A stretch of 64,000 bases of DNA, taken from assembly GCF_042453785.1 (NCBI RefSeq), contig NC_091671.1:14950001-15014000 (forward strand), written 5' to 3'. Of this stretch, positions 1 through 10,699 are shown one piece after another. Within the stretch, counting starts at the first letter, position 1, and each line of letters starts with the position of its first letter. A model generated the notes under the pieces. That model was not told where the DNA came from. It ran no database searches and saw only the letters and a list, made by a program, of their open reading frames with translations. Made by a program: the position numbers and the translations under genes. The stretch comes from Malus domestica. Lineage: Eukaryota; Streptophyta; Magnoliopsida; Rosales; Rosaceae.

Positions 1-714
1 ATCATGTATGATAACTGCTTTCAGGCTTGTAGGAATCAAATAAAGTTGAAAATCCTCCCATATAATAATTAGCCCCATTGAGTACTACATCTTTTAAACA
101 AGGGAAACGGATGATTGATTAGTATATATAGCTTAATAGGACTTGGCAATATTAATGCTTACTTTTATTGTTTATTTGGTATCAAAACTAATGGAAATTT
201 CAATTCTTTTTCCTTTTTTTTTTTGAGGCAAATTCAGTTTTTTTTTAATACAAACAAATCAAAACTGCATGCATCCTTTGTGTAGTATTTAAAATTTAAT
301 TTATTGCATCATATTATCCCCCCTTGTTAGCACCTTGTTCTTGACTTGTCAGGAAAAATTGGACAAATCCAATTTAGTCCAAGAAGCCAACTCTATCAGG
401 CTTTGCTTGAATGATATAAGTTGTGATTATGAAGAATTGAGGTAGGCAAACAGAACAGTTCAACAATTCAACTAAATTACTTATATAGAGAGAAAGAGTC
501 TTTGGGGCATGTTGTTCATAGTTTTACCAAGAACAAATGCGAAATAGAATTGTCGACGAACATTTGATTTACTTACAATTAGCCTTCACTTTATTGAACA
601 ACAATGTTGTGAATTCAAATATTTCAACCAATTTAATTGGTAAGGCAAAATTATCAAAATACAAAGTAAACAAGCACTATCTCAGCTTTGCCAAGAATGA
701 ACGCTTAACTAGTA
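1..714. other. Intergenic flank left of the MULE
   Basis: AT-rich sequence with no convincing complete gene. The only gene-like stretch is a possible internal exon at 353-441, listed separately. The 93-residue open frame starting at 537 runs into the MULE terminal repeat and has no family resemblance, so it is not called. Confidence 0.5.
353..441 (+). CDS. Possible internal exon of an unidentified coiled-coil gene
   Basis: An 89-nt open stretch lies between a plausible acceptor (TTGTCAG before 353) and a plausible donor (GAG then GTAGGC after 441). It would encode about 29 charged, helix-prone residues beginning EKLDKSNLVQEANSIRLCL. No neighbouring exon is recognised on either side, and no family is assigned. 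It may be one exon of a gene extending left of the window, a gene relic, or chance. Confidence is low because a short open stretch with splice-like borders is easily found in AT-rich plant DNA. Confidence 0.25.
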
Positions 715-1060
715 GAGGAAATTGTACAAATGGTCCCTCAATTTTAACACAATTGAAGCAATGGTCCTTCAACTTTATTTCCATTACCATTGATCCCTCA
801 ACTCGTCAAAATGTATAGCTATGGTCATTTTCCTTAACACCGTTAATGATTCTGTTAAAATCACTCATGTGCGGGGCACATGAGACTGACTGTAGGGGCA
901 ATTAAGGAAACATATTATTTTCCTTGGGTTGGAGTCGATCGAACACAACAAAGGGGGTTGGATATGGTTTTGCAGGAGGGTTATTTATGAGTTGTTTGAG
1001 TGTTCAATCCCTCCATAATACTCAGTGCACTTGGGTTTGCAATCGGAAATTTGAGTGTTC
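715..1060 (+). repeat. Left TIR of the MULE
   Basis: About 346 bp, matching the reverse complement of 1621-1964 with scattered substitutions and small gaps. It includes the motif TTGAGTGTTCAATCCCTCC near the inner part. Confidence 0.88.
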
Positions 1061-1620
1061 ATACTTCCAGCTCCTCTTCTTGGTACTACTGTAACACATC
1101 CATGCTTTTCCTCCATGCCTTTTCTTCATTGGCAATGGCTTCCAAATTGTTCATGTTGCTCTGGGGTTCAGTGAATTTCCTTATACTCCATGCGTTCTTC
1201 TCTATACCAGTGCAGTAAAGCCTTCTCCCTACTCCTTTATATTAGTGCAGTAAATCTCTTCCACACCACATCGTCCATAATCGCTTCGAATTGAGTTTCT
1301 GCGGTTGTTTTCCTTCATTAAAAGCTGATTACTGCAATACATGGTGGGAATTTGAGAATTTGGCGTGGAGGAAGTTTTAATTGGGGATGGGTATTGACTT
1401 CAACCTGGGAAACCTTACAATGGGTATTGATTTCAACCTGGGAAACTTGGGAAATAAAAGGTACATCTTCTCCTAAAAAATACCCATATAGAATAACAAA
1501 TTATAAAAGGTTCAAGTTTTCCGAAAAACCTTACAATATTTCGACGGATCTCCGGTCCACCTCATGACATCCGACAACTCCATCGTCCTCTGCTAAACTA
1601 ACCCTAAAATTGAACCTTAA

Positions 1621-1964
1621 AACACCCAAATTTCCGATTGCAAACCCAAGTGCACTGAGTATTATCAGTTTTGGAGGGATTGAACACTCAAACAACTCAT
1701 AAATAACCCTCCTCGCAAAACCATATCCAACCCCCTTTGCTGCGTTCGATCGACTCCAACCCAAGGGAAATAATATGTTTCCTTAATTGCCCCTACAGTC
1801 CGCCTCGCACGTGAGTGATTTTAACATAATCATTAACGGTGTTAAGGAAAAGGACTATAGCTACACATTTTAACTAGTTGAGGGACAAATGGTAATGAAA
1901 ATAAAGTTGAGGGACCATTGCTCCAATTAGGTTAAAGTTGAGGAACCATTTGTACAATTTCCTC
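1621..1964 (-). repeat. Right TIR of the MULE
   Basis: About 344 bp, the inverted partner of 715-1060. The inner boundary is placed where similarity to the left arm fades, near ACACCCAAATTTCCG. Confidence 0.88.
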
Positions 1965-2164
1965 TAACTAGTATGACCAAGTAAATTTTGAAATGGCTAA
2001 TAAACTGAGGATAGGGCCAAAACTCCTTACATCTCAGACCCACTGGTAGTACAAATGCATGGTACCCTTTTGTCTTTAAACCAATTGTTTTGGTCACTAG
2101 CAGAATCGAATGATTGCTTGCCTGATTGAACTTAAAATGGGTAGAGTATAAAATTACAGTACTA

Positions 2165-2332
2165 GAGTCTCCTTCTAAACTTCAGGGTCCAAGAAAATCG
2201 TAGCAGTTCACTGTTCAATCTTAATCATTCTTCTAAACTCCAAGATCCAAGAAAATTGTAATAATTCACTGTTTGATCTTAATCCAACAGTGAAGTGGCT
2301 GTAGTTTTCTTGGACCCTGGATTCTCTAGGAG
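2165..2332. repeat. Imperfect fold-back with two direct and one inverted copy of a ~50-bp motif
   Basis: A motif containing GGGTCCAAGAAAA and TTCACTGTT occurs at about 2172-2223. It recurs in weaker form as a direct copy at 2230-2282 (GATCCAAGAAAATTG...TTCACTGTT). A third, inverted copy lies at about 2285-2332 (AACAGTGAA...TTTTCTTGGACCC). The first and third copies can pair into a stem of about 45 bp with the middle copy as the loop. It could be a MITE remnant or a small-RNA-type hairpin. No target duplication was found. Confidence 0.55.
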
Positions 2333-4150
2333 AGCAGGTATGTACAGCAGTATATAGTGTATGCATGAGAAGAAGTCCCAATAAAGTAATAAGCAGCCAG
2401 GCTCCCTCGCCTTGCTTTGCTAGCTCTCATAATAAAAGGGCTGGATAATTGGATGGCAGGTGTGTACGTGTGTGGTAATATAGTGGTGAGAGACTAGTAG
2501 ATGGATGGATGGGCTGTTTTTCATTAAATATTCTCAAAGTCAAATCATGCTCTAAGAAGATTTGTATGTCCCTGGACATGATAAAGGTTCAGTGCTATTC
2601 ATGCATGGTGCGTCTCCAACATGAATTTACAGCTAAGTTAAGGTTGATCTTGGGTCATTTAGTAGGCAGGGGACGACAACCTAAAAACCAAGAGCACATT
2701 ACAACTTTAATTATCATGGGATCATCGACACTACATTTACTACATTAGTCTGGATTTTGTTAAAGGAGGTTTTGAGTCCTAATTTTTAAATTGGAAAAAA
2801 AATAAATTTAGTTATTCATAGATGAATAGTTGGAATTTGAATTCTCTTCTATAGTTGAGTAAATAAATCACTTAATTAAGAGCTATTTCATTAATTGGTG
2901 AACAAACATCCGAGCTCTTGCAACATGATTTTATGTAATAAGGGATTGCTAGGCACGCACCTATTTTTAGTGAAACTACTGTAATTTTTTTTTTCTATAA
3001 AAAAAAAAGAAAAAAGACGCTTCTAATCTAAATCTAGTTGATAAATACCAGTCCTTCGATAAACCCTCTATCTCCCTCTCGCAGAAAGACCAAACCTAGC
3101 TTATCTCTCTCTTTACTGCCGACTCTAATTTTAGGGTTGGAGTCGGCGACAACGACAAATATTATGTTCCTTCTAGCCTTTTATCAATATAGTATTTATT
3201 TATCTTCTTTTATGAACTTTGGCCCTAGTTTTGGTGATGGAATTTAGCACGATTGTCACAAGATCAAACTTTAATGTTGTTAGACTATTGATTACTATGT
3301 GGTAGTGTAAGGGGAGAAATAGCACACCAAAGGGAAGAAGAGAGTCTGTTTCACGTTTGATAATTTGTCTAGATGAATGAATCCTCCTTTTATAGACTTT
3401 AATTATCATACCATTTCCATAGAATTGTGAGACTTCTCAGAATGATCTTATCCTTCCATGATAAGACATGTCACTTATAGAAGGGTATAACTCTTATGAT
3501 AAGTCATACCTCTTATCACACCCTTTGGTTAAGTGTATATTAGTACACCAATCTTATGGTGCACTTCCAAACATCAAATACACACATATTAAAGCCAATA
3601 TCATCATGATCATATTCCAACATTTGGTGCCCTTATCTGGGCTTTTTTTCTCAATTTTATGAGCTACTCTCAGATCTTAGCTTTCATGCCCCTCTCTTAC
3701 TCAGTAGCCGTTTCATGTCACAAGTATTCAACCATTAACCTCCATTACTTAATCTATCGTGTGTCTCCCTTCGGTGGAACAATTTGGTGTTGTGTGGTTT
3801 TTAAAGTGCTTTTAACACTGTTTGGTAGGATTATGAAAGCGCTAATTGTGTGGGTGGCTTGCTACCCCCATTGTTTGTTGATCCAATTGTTTTTGTAGGT
3901 TCATTCCATTGGTGGTGGCGGCGGCCTTGCCATGGAGGCACAACTAACTTGGTGAAGGCTGCTGTTTTCCTCTCCAAATTTAGGGCCATTTGTTGTTATG
4001 AGCTGACTCTTTTTTTTGGCCTTTTAATTGTATTTTCTGCAATGAGGTGGGCTGTATTTTCTGCAATTGTCTAAGTGGAAGCTTTAGAATTTTTCGGATT
4101 ATTATTGGCTCCACAAACTACATCTTACAAAAGATATGTTGCTCGAAAAG
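2333..4150. other. Intergenic, no gene recognised
   Basis: AT-rich DNA with several short open frames (for example 2509-2748, 3200-3409 and 3659-3898) that show no family similarity, splice structure or coding bias I can recognise. No element ends were identified. Confidence 0.5.
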
Positions 4151-4161
4151 TATCACGGATA

Positions 4162-4294
4162 GAAGCAAGTAGCCTTTTACCACAGTGGTGAAAAGGAGTT
4201 GAGCTCTTGCATGATAGTATGGGTTCGAATTTCGTTGATGACTAATCTAATATCTAATCTAACAAAATCTATCGCTTGACCAAAAAAAAAAATA
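4162..4294 (+). mobile_element. tRNA-derived SINE
   Basis: About 133 bp with a pol III-type internal promoter. An A-box-like segment (TAGCCTTTTACCACAGTGG) is followed about 45 bp later by a B-box, GGTTCGAATTTC. The 3' end is a run of A residues at 4282-4292. An 11-bp target duplication flanks it, TATCACGGATA (4151-4161) and TATCACAGATA (4295-4305), differing at one position. This arrangement is that of a plant SINE; the exact family is not assigned. Confidence 0.75.
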
Positions 4295-4467
4295 TATCAC
4301 AGATAAATTAAAAATAAAAAGACAACATGGCCTCTAGAGTGAAAAAAGAGCGTCACACATGGCACAAACTAAAAACCATAAGTAAGGACGGCTCTTGTTC
4401 TATCGGAATTGCACAACTCTGTTTATTATCAGCACCATCGACAGTGCACAGCTTTGCTTATTACTAA

Positions 4468-4494
4468 CCCCACCCCTACCCCCCAAAACCCCCC
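4468..4494 (-). other. Potential G-quadruplex on the minus strand
   Basis: Four C runs (CCCC, CCCC, CCCCCC, CCCCCC) are separated by loops of 1 to 4 bases, so the minus strand has four G runs able to form a quadruplex. It lies about 1.06 kb upstream of the aldolase start codon. No function is shown by the sequence. Confidence 0.45.
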
Positions 4495-5551
4495 GGGGGC
4501 TCCATTTGCTTCAAAATTCAAACCACCCAAAACACATATTAATCTCTAATTGTAATCCGACATAATAAAAATCTCTGACTAGGATATGTTTCAATTTCAG
4601 TTATGCTTATAAAAATTAATTCGTAGCCAAAAAATGACAAATTTAATTGGACACTCATGTCGTGTGGGCATTCTACTAGTGTTGATTAACACAACTGAAC
4701 CGCCGGTGAACTCTCTTGTCCAGAAAGGTTAAAAGGTAACCACCGAAAGATCAAAACGATTTGCCACTACAATTCGACTAATTAGTCTTTCTGGCAGTTC
4801 CCGTGCAAATGAGATCTCTTGGAAGCAATTTGTGCCAGTGACAAAGATTGTTTTTGTTTAAACATAAACAAAATGCCGTACCAGCTATACCCTAACCCAA
4901 CGCAATCGGGCAGCTTCCACATCTTTCAACCCCAAATGTGTATCGAAGTTGGCAACTGGATCTAAAACACAGAAACTATCCTGACAACTACAACATTCCT
5001 CGGCGACAATTCGACATGAAAAATAATCAAGAGGCAGGAGGGGAGGGATGAGAAACAAGAAGGATTTTGTAACAAGGGTTGCTTCATATCCCAAGGCCAA
5101 AAGGTAAGGGTCAGTGGCAAAGGAAGATTTTCTGTAGTTTTCGCTCTAGATGGGGTTGTTCCGAAATAAATTATCAATTTTGATCTTATATTTCTTAGCT
5201 ACTTTCTCAACTTTCTCAAATTTACAAGGTTAATTATGTTGACTTTGGAGCTAAATAGAAGAACACGAGTCAAAAAATTAAAATTAAGAACACGTGTCTT
5301 TAATTTAACATACAAAAGGCCTATTGACAATAGACTAGTTTTTTACGAAAGAGTCAAAGAAGCCACCTAAAGCGTTGCCCTCTCTACCGGCATTGAGTAC
5401 ACACCGTGTGTGGTGACAACGTCCGCCACTTCATACGGCACTAACACTTGCACTCACAAATAAATCTTGAAATAAAACCAATCTTAAAACTACTCTCTTC
5501 CCGTTCTTCGGTTTCTGCTTCTCTTTCGTCTCTCTCACTAGAACACTAATC

Positions 5552-7703
5552 ATGTCTTGCTTTAAGGGAAAGTATCAAGGTAATTGCATTGCATCTCCTT
5601 TTTCTACCTCATATTTTGTACGTGGGTTTTCTTATATTATTTGTTTCCCTACTCTAATCTTTAATCTCTAATCTTTAATCTGATGAGTTCTTGATTTTAT
5701 TATGTTTTTGCTACCTCCTATCAGGCTTTTCTTTTGCAATGAATTATCATTAGGGTATTTTCTTTTTCGTTTTTAATATTTGAATTGTTTGTGTGTTGTT
5801 GAATTTAGATAGGGTATTGTTTATGTGCATAGGCTTTAGCAGTTATTTGGTTTACGGTTTGCTTTGATCGGCTTGGGGACATTTTGGATCTAAATTGATA
5901 AGAAATTTGTAGAAGTAAATTGCACATAAAGGATAACAAACTAAGAACAATCATGTAGTCATATTATGACTTTTCTTCTGCTACTACATAAAAAATAGGA
6001 GAATTGTGAGGAAGAGAGAATTTTAGGGCTTCAACGGAATAGAAAGAACTGAAAGAGCTGGATCATAAGGGCAATGCCTATATCTTGTTTTTTTGTTTCA
6101 AAAGATTCTAGTTGGGCTCCAAATGTTCATTCATTGGAATCTGGAACCATGTTTTCGCGGACATTATTTGGTTATGATCAATCGTTTGATCACATTATGC
6201 AGTCTTCTTGATGATCTTGATATTGATGGATGATACATTTTGTTTGGAAGTATTACTGTTGAAATGCATCGTAGAAAAATCATACGGATCTATTTTAGCG
6301 ATAGTTGAGATGTAAACACTACCATGTCATGCCACAACTCATTCCTACTTGGCGTAATCGACATTTCTTGGCACTGTCCCAGGTTTGAACCATTTACAGA
6401 CTCACTAGTACTCCTGTCCTGCCTATCTTAGGCTTGTGCCACTTTGGTACGGGTCCATATGGTCTGGCCCGTATCACAATTTTTCCAAATATTTTTGGGA
6501 TCGATGTAACTCTAGAATACAAGAAAGCATACTATGTTTAGTCTGATTTTTTTTTACTTTGATCTAATAGTTGATGTTGTTGCAGTTTCCATCCCCCAAT
6601 CCCCCAAGTAATTCATTTAGGGAGACCAAAAATGACATCTATCATGTATTACAGATGAACTTGTAGCCAATGCTACCTACATTGGTACCCCTGGGAAGGG
6701 AATCCTTGCTGCAGATGAGTCAACGGGCACGATTGGCAAGCGTTTGTCAAGCATAAATGTTGAGAATACTGAAAACAACAGGCGAGCTCTCCGTGAGCTC
6801 CTCTTCTGTGCCCCGGGTGCACTCCAGTATCTCAGCGGTGTGATCCTTTTTGAGGAAACCCTTTACCAGAAAACAGCCGGTGGGAAACCCTTTGTTGATA
6901 TCCTCAAAGACGGTGGCGTCCTTCCTGGAATTAAAGTTGACAAGGGCACTGTTGAGCTTGCTGGAACTAATGGTGAGACCACAACTCAGGGCCTTGACGG
7001 TCTTGCCCAGCGCTGCCAGCAGTACTATGAAGCTGGTGCCCGATTTGCAAAGTGGCGTGCTGTACTCAAGATTGGCCCGAACGAGCCAACTCAGCTTGCT
7101 ATACATGAGAATGCCAATGGCTTGGCGCGCTACGCTGTCATTTGCCAGGAGAATGGCTTGGTACCAATTGTTGAGCCAGAGATACTGGTTGATGGATCTC
7201 ATGACATTGAGCGATGCGCAGATGTGACTGAGCGTGTCCTTGCAGCGTGCTATAAAGCGCTGAACGATCACCATGTCCTTCTCGAGGGGACTCTTTTGAA
7301 GCCAAACATGGTTACCCCTGGTTCAGATGCCAAAAAGGTTTCACCTGAGGTGGTGTCTTATCATACATTAAGGGCGTTGCAGCGAACAATGCCTCCAGCT
7401 GTTCCTGCTGTAGTATTTCTTTCTGGTGGGCAGAGTGAGGAGGAAGCTACCCTCAATTTGAATGCTATGAACAAGCTCAATACCAAGAAACCCTGGTCAC
7501 TTTCGTTCTCTTTCGGGCGGGCTCTGCAGCAGAGTACCCTAAAGGCGTGGGCTGGAAAGGATGAAAATGTGGAGAAGGCACGGGCTGCCTTCCTTGCTAG
7601 GTGCAAAGCTAATTCAGATGCAACTTTGGGTACCTACAAAGGGGATGCTGCTTTGGGAGATGGTGCTTCGGAGAGCCTTCACGTGAAGGATTACAAATAT
7701 TGA
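5552..7703 (+). CDS. FBA: Fructose-bisphosphate aldolase, cytosolic class I
   Basis: The enzyme reversibly cleaves fructose 1,6-bisphosphate to glyceraldehyde 3-phosphate and dihydroxyacetone phosphate in glycolysis and gluconeogenesis. There are two coding exons: 5552-5579 (MSCFKGKYQ plus one base) and 6655-7703, joined through a 1075-nt intron (GTAATT...ACAG) that restores the conserved [20 protein letters not shown]. The product is 358 residues, the usual length for the plant cytosolic form, and lacks a transit peptide. Visible hallmarks are [13 protein letters not shown], and the Schiff-base lysine at residue 225 in [13 protein letters not shown]. Further hallmarks are the phosphate-binding [19 protein letters not shown] segment and the C-terminal tyrosine of VKDYKY. 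The frame is intact, so the gene looks functional. The 5' leader (5490-5551) is pyrimidine-rich; no clear TATA box was identified. Which paralogue it is cannot be told. Confidence 0.97.
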
Positions 7704-8436
7704 AGATTTTGCAGGTCAATTCATATTTCCTAATATATCGCTGTTAGTTAGGTAATTAAGCAAGAGATGAGAGTTTCTTTTTTGTTCTTTGGAATGCAAC
7801 TGATTAAAATTCGGTGGCATGTATCGTCACAGCTTGATTATTGCCTTTTTAAGTTTTTTTTTACTACGGTCATATTTTTCACTTTCTGGATTTTGAGTAT
7901 AATTATTCTTTTCTGTCATTGCCTGGGAATTGAAAAGTCTCCTCTAAGTGTACAAATATATCACGTATTTCCTTAACAACTTGGTGCTTGTCAATAAGGT
8001 CACAAGAAGAAAATATATAAGGGCTTATTTGGATTGAGGGATTTCAAATTTAGAAACTTAGAAGAGATTAAAAGGTTAAATTGTAGGTTTGAAATATAGC
8101 AATCCATGTATCCCAAGATTTGAAGAAGAAAGACACGAAAAAAGTAAATGGAGTCCAAATGACTCATTACAAACACACAAATCCCTTCTGATTTTTTGTT
8201 AATCGAGTCCCACTTGAGATAACGTGACATCCCTACAAAATCCGACCAGGTGGTTTGCCTAGTGAAGATTCCCTCTTACATCTAGTTGTTTCAAATACAA
8301 TCTATTTAATGATTTCTTGTTTATGGGGCAAGAGTTTCACATCCAAATCCTTTAATTCAAATTTCTCCATCCGAATGGAGCATACAAATCTTTACAGGAC
8401 AGACAGATGAAAGAGAAATGGGAACGACTAACAAAA
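7704..8436. other. Aldolase 3' flank, including first part of a duplicated host segment
   Basis: The aldolase 3' UTR presumably occupies the first few hundred bases; no polyadenylation site was fixed. From about 7899 onward the sequence (TCTTTTCTGTCATTGCCTG, then 7926-8436) is repeated at 13490-14236. The LTR element at 8437 interrupts this copy. Confidence 0.6.
7899..8436 (+). repeat. Tandem host duplication, copy A, left part
   Basis: It aligns with 13490-14236. A shared stretch is GGATTGAGGGATTTCAAAT at about 8031 and 13816. Copy B carries about 196 extra bases (13517-13712) after CATTGCCTG. Copy A resumes at 13109 after the inserted LTR element. Confidence 0.85.
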
Positions 8437-8893
8437 TGTTGTAAAATTGTAAGAATGAATGCCCATAGTGCGGAAGACTTGAAAAAAGTGATGTATTTGT
8501 TGTTGTGTAATGTTTTCAAAAGTGGCAATCATTTCATTTGTTTGGTTTGTCATGGGTGTTGCTCTATATAAAGAGCACTCCGTGTGTGATCACAATACAC
8601 ACTGCAAAAGGTGATGTATTTGTTGTTGTGTAATGTTTTCAAAAGTGGCAATCATTTCATTTGTTTGGTTTGTCATGGGTGTTGCTCTATATAAAGAGCA
8701 CTCCGTGTGTGATCACAATACACACTGCAAAAGAAAAGAACTGAAAGCAATAATATCAGTATCCCCTACTTCCTCTTTTTACCTGCAATCCTTTTGTGTT
8801 ATAGTTACGAAACTAAACAGTGTGATATTTTGCATTTGCTTTGCTCATATCCCTAGCAAAGGTTATCTCTCTAACTTTTGTCTATTTATAACA
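8437..8893 (+). repeat. 5' LTR of the palindromic element
   Basis: It begins TGTTGTAAAATTG and ends TATTTATAACA. A 123-bp segment containing the TATA-like CTATATAAAGAGC is tandemly duplicated (8488-8610 and 8611-8733). The duplication is absent from the other two LTR copies of this element, so it arose in this LTR or its template. Confidence 0.88.
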
Positions 8894-9493
8894 CATTATC
8901 AGCACGACTCTCTAACACTAACCAGTTCTCATCTCCCTTCATTGAAAAATGCTTCATCCAAGGATTTTCTTGTTCTTCTTCCTCCTCTGCCTCACCTTCT
9001 TGATGTACGCTGGCAAAGAACTGCTAGCACCATGCTTGTTTTAGTTCTCAATATAATAATTACTTATATCTTTGATTTCTTGTTTGGTGTAGCTCCTGAT
9101 TACTAACCCAATGTTTATTTATGTTAATTTTACTGCGATCGAAGATGGTGTGGTATTATCGCCCATCTTGAATTGTAGATTTAATTTTACTGCAATTGTA
9201 AGTGGTGCGGTATAATTGACCACCCTGTTCTGCATATTTAAATTTTCCTACTGCTTAAGTGGTGCGATATAATCGCCCATACTATGCTATATTGTTTAAA
9301 TGAGAGTGGTGTGGTACAATTGCCCTTCTCAGTAATCATGTAAATCTCGAGCCTAAAGTTTCAAGTGCTTATCATTTTGGCCTGAAGATCAAAATGAAAA
9401 ATTTGTAACAACCAAAAATTCTAACACTATATTCCACCAGAATACATATTATTGCAAGTTCTTACACATCTCATTTTTATTTCAGAAAAGAAA

Positions 9494-10503
9494 ATGGCGA
9501 ACTTAGCAAAGCTTGATTTTGTTGCCCTGGATATTACTGGGAAGAACTACCTTACCTGGGTAGTGGATACCAAGATCCATCTTGGAGAAACCATCAAGGA
9601 GGAAAACAGTGCATCATCTCAAGATCGGGCGAAAGCCATGATCTTTATATGTCGCCTACTTGATGAAGGACTAAAGAGCGAGTATCTAACAGTTGAAGAT
9701 CCATTAGCCATCTGAAAGACATTGAAAAATAGATACAATCACCAAAAAATGGTGATTCTTCTAATGGCTCGTTATGAGTGGACACACCTAAGGATCTAGG
9801 ATTTCAAGTCGCTTGCAGAGTACAACTCTGCAATGTTCAAAATTAGCTCCCAGATGAAGCTTTGTGGGGAGGCCATCACTGAGGAAAATATGCTGGAAAA
9901 GACTTTCAGCACCTTTCATGCCTCCAATGTGCTCCTCCTGCAACAATATAGAGAGTGGGGCTTTATTAAATACAACTAGCTGATATCGGTGCTCATTGTG
10001 GTTGAACAAAACAATGAGCTTCTGATAAAAAATCATCAGTCCCGAATTATTGGATCGGCACCATTCCAAGAAATGAATGTTGCTTCCCTCGAAGTGAACA
10101 CCACATCCTCTCATGTTAGTAATTACAAACGAGGACGTGGCCACAAGCGAGGCCGGTGGAATAGGAAGGGCAAGAATCATGGTGTCCAATTTTACAACCA
10201 GGTTCCAAGGCATAATTCAGGCCTGAGCTTAAAAAATGTAAATAGCCACAAAGGTAAAGACCATATGAACAACACTCCAAAAACCCTGAAGGAGTCTGCT
10301 ATAGGTGTGGTGACAACGGGCATTGGGCGCGTACCTGTCGTACCCCAAAACATCTGGTGGACCTATATCAAGCCTTATTTAAGGAGAAGGGTGCCGAAAC
10401 CAATTTTTTCGACCAGGCTAAACTAATGGATATACCTGATCTAGTGTTCGATTTATCAGGGAAATTGAACACAACTCACCTAGATGTCTTAGACTTCATT
10501 GTG
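9494..10503 (+). pseudogene. gag: gag (UBN2-type nucleocapsid) pseudogene, forward copy
   Basis: The frame starts MANLAKLDFVALDITGKNYL, which is the start of the copia-type gag found in many plant elements. A stop codon (TGA at 9713) and further frame changes follow. The zinc knuckle is visible near 10300 as CYRCGDNGHWARTC (CX2CX4HX4C), in a different frame from the preceding basic region. The gene is therefore broken by at least one stop and one frameshift. The normal role is to form the particle that packages element RNA. The inverted copy lies at 10700-11751. Confidence 0.85.
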
Positions 10504-10569
10504 AAAAGATGGTAAGAAGTGTATCGGTCTTATTGAATCATTTATGTTTAATGTACTCTTATTATTTGC

Positions 10570-10636
10570 AAAGTGTTTTTGGACCGGTAGTCTAAACTCT
10601 AATGGTGTAAACCTCTTGGTTTACAAATGGGTATTC
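10570..10636. other. Spacer at the centre of the LTR-element palindrome
   Basis: About 67 unpaired bases separate the arms ending GTACTCTTATTATTTG and its complement. One frame of the spacer reads GVNLLVYKWVFT, reminiscent of the KWVF motif near the start of copia reverse transcriptase. It may be the only trace of pol. Confidence 0.4.
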
Positions 10637-10699
10637 ACAAATAATAAGAGTACATTAAACAAAAAATGATTCAATCGGACCGATACACTTCATTCCCTC

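Larger units (their letters stand above)
715..1964. mobile_element. Non-autonomous Mutator-like element (MULE) with long TIRs
   Basis: Both ends are long inverted repeats of about 345 bp, at 715-1060 and 1621-1964. The outer tips read GAGGAAATTGTACAAATGG on the left, with its complement on the right. The element is flanked by an exact 9-bp direct repeat TAACTAGTA (706-714 and 1965-1973). A 9-bp target duplication with long TIRs is diagnostic of the Mutator superfamily. The 560-bp interior has no transposase and no recognisable gene. It does contain a short internal duplication around 1387-1450, where GGGTATTGA(C/T)TTCAACCTGGGAAAC appears twice. Short open frames at 1000-1218 and 1531-1764 are TIR sequence. 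Confidence 0.88.

Noticed and set aside
6747..7274. 175-codon minus-strand open frame inside the aldolase gene
   Set aside because: Antisense shadow of a highly conserved, codon-biased plus-strand gene; no similarity of its own.
6850..7606. Other long open frames overlapping the aldolase exon (6850-7227 plus, 7361-7606 minus)
   Set aside because: Alternate-frame shadows of the aldolase coding sequence.
8633..9106. 157-codon open frame at the start of the palindromic element
   Set aside because: Covers LTR and untranslated leader; no gag similarity, and the real gag starts at 9494.
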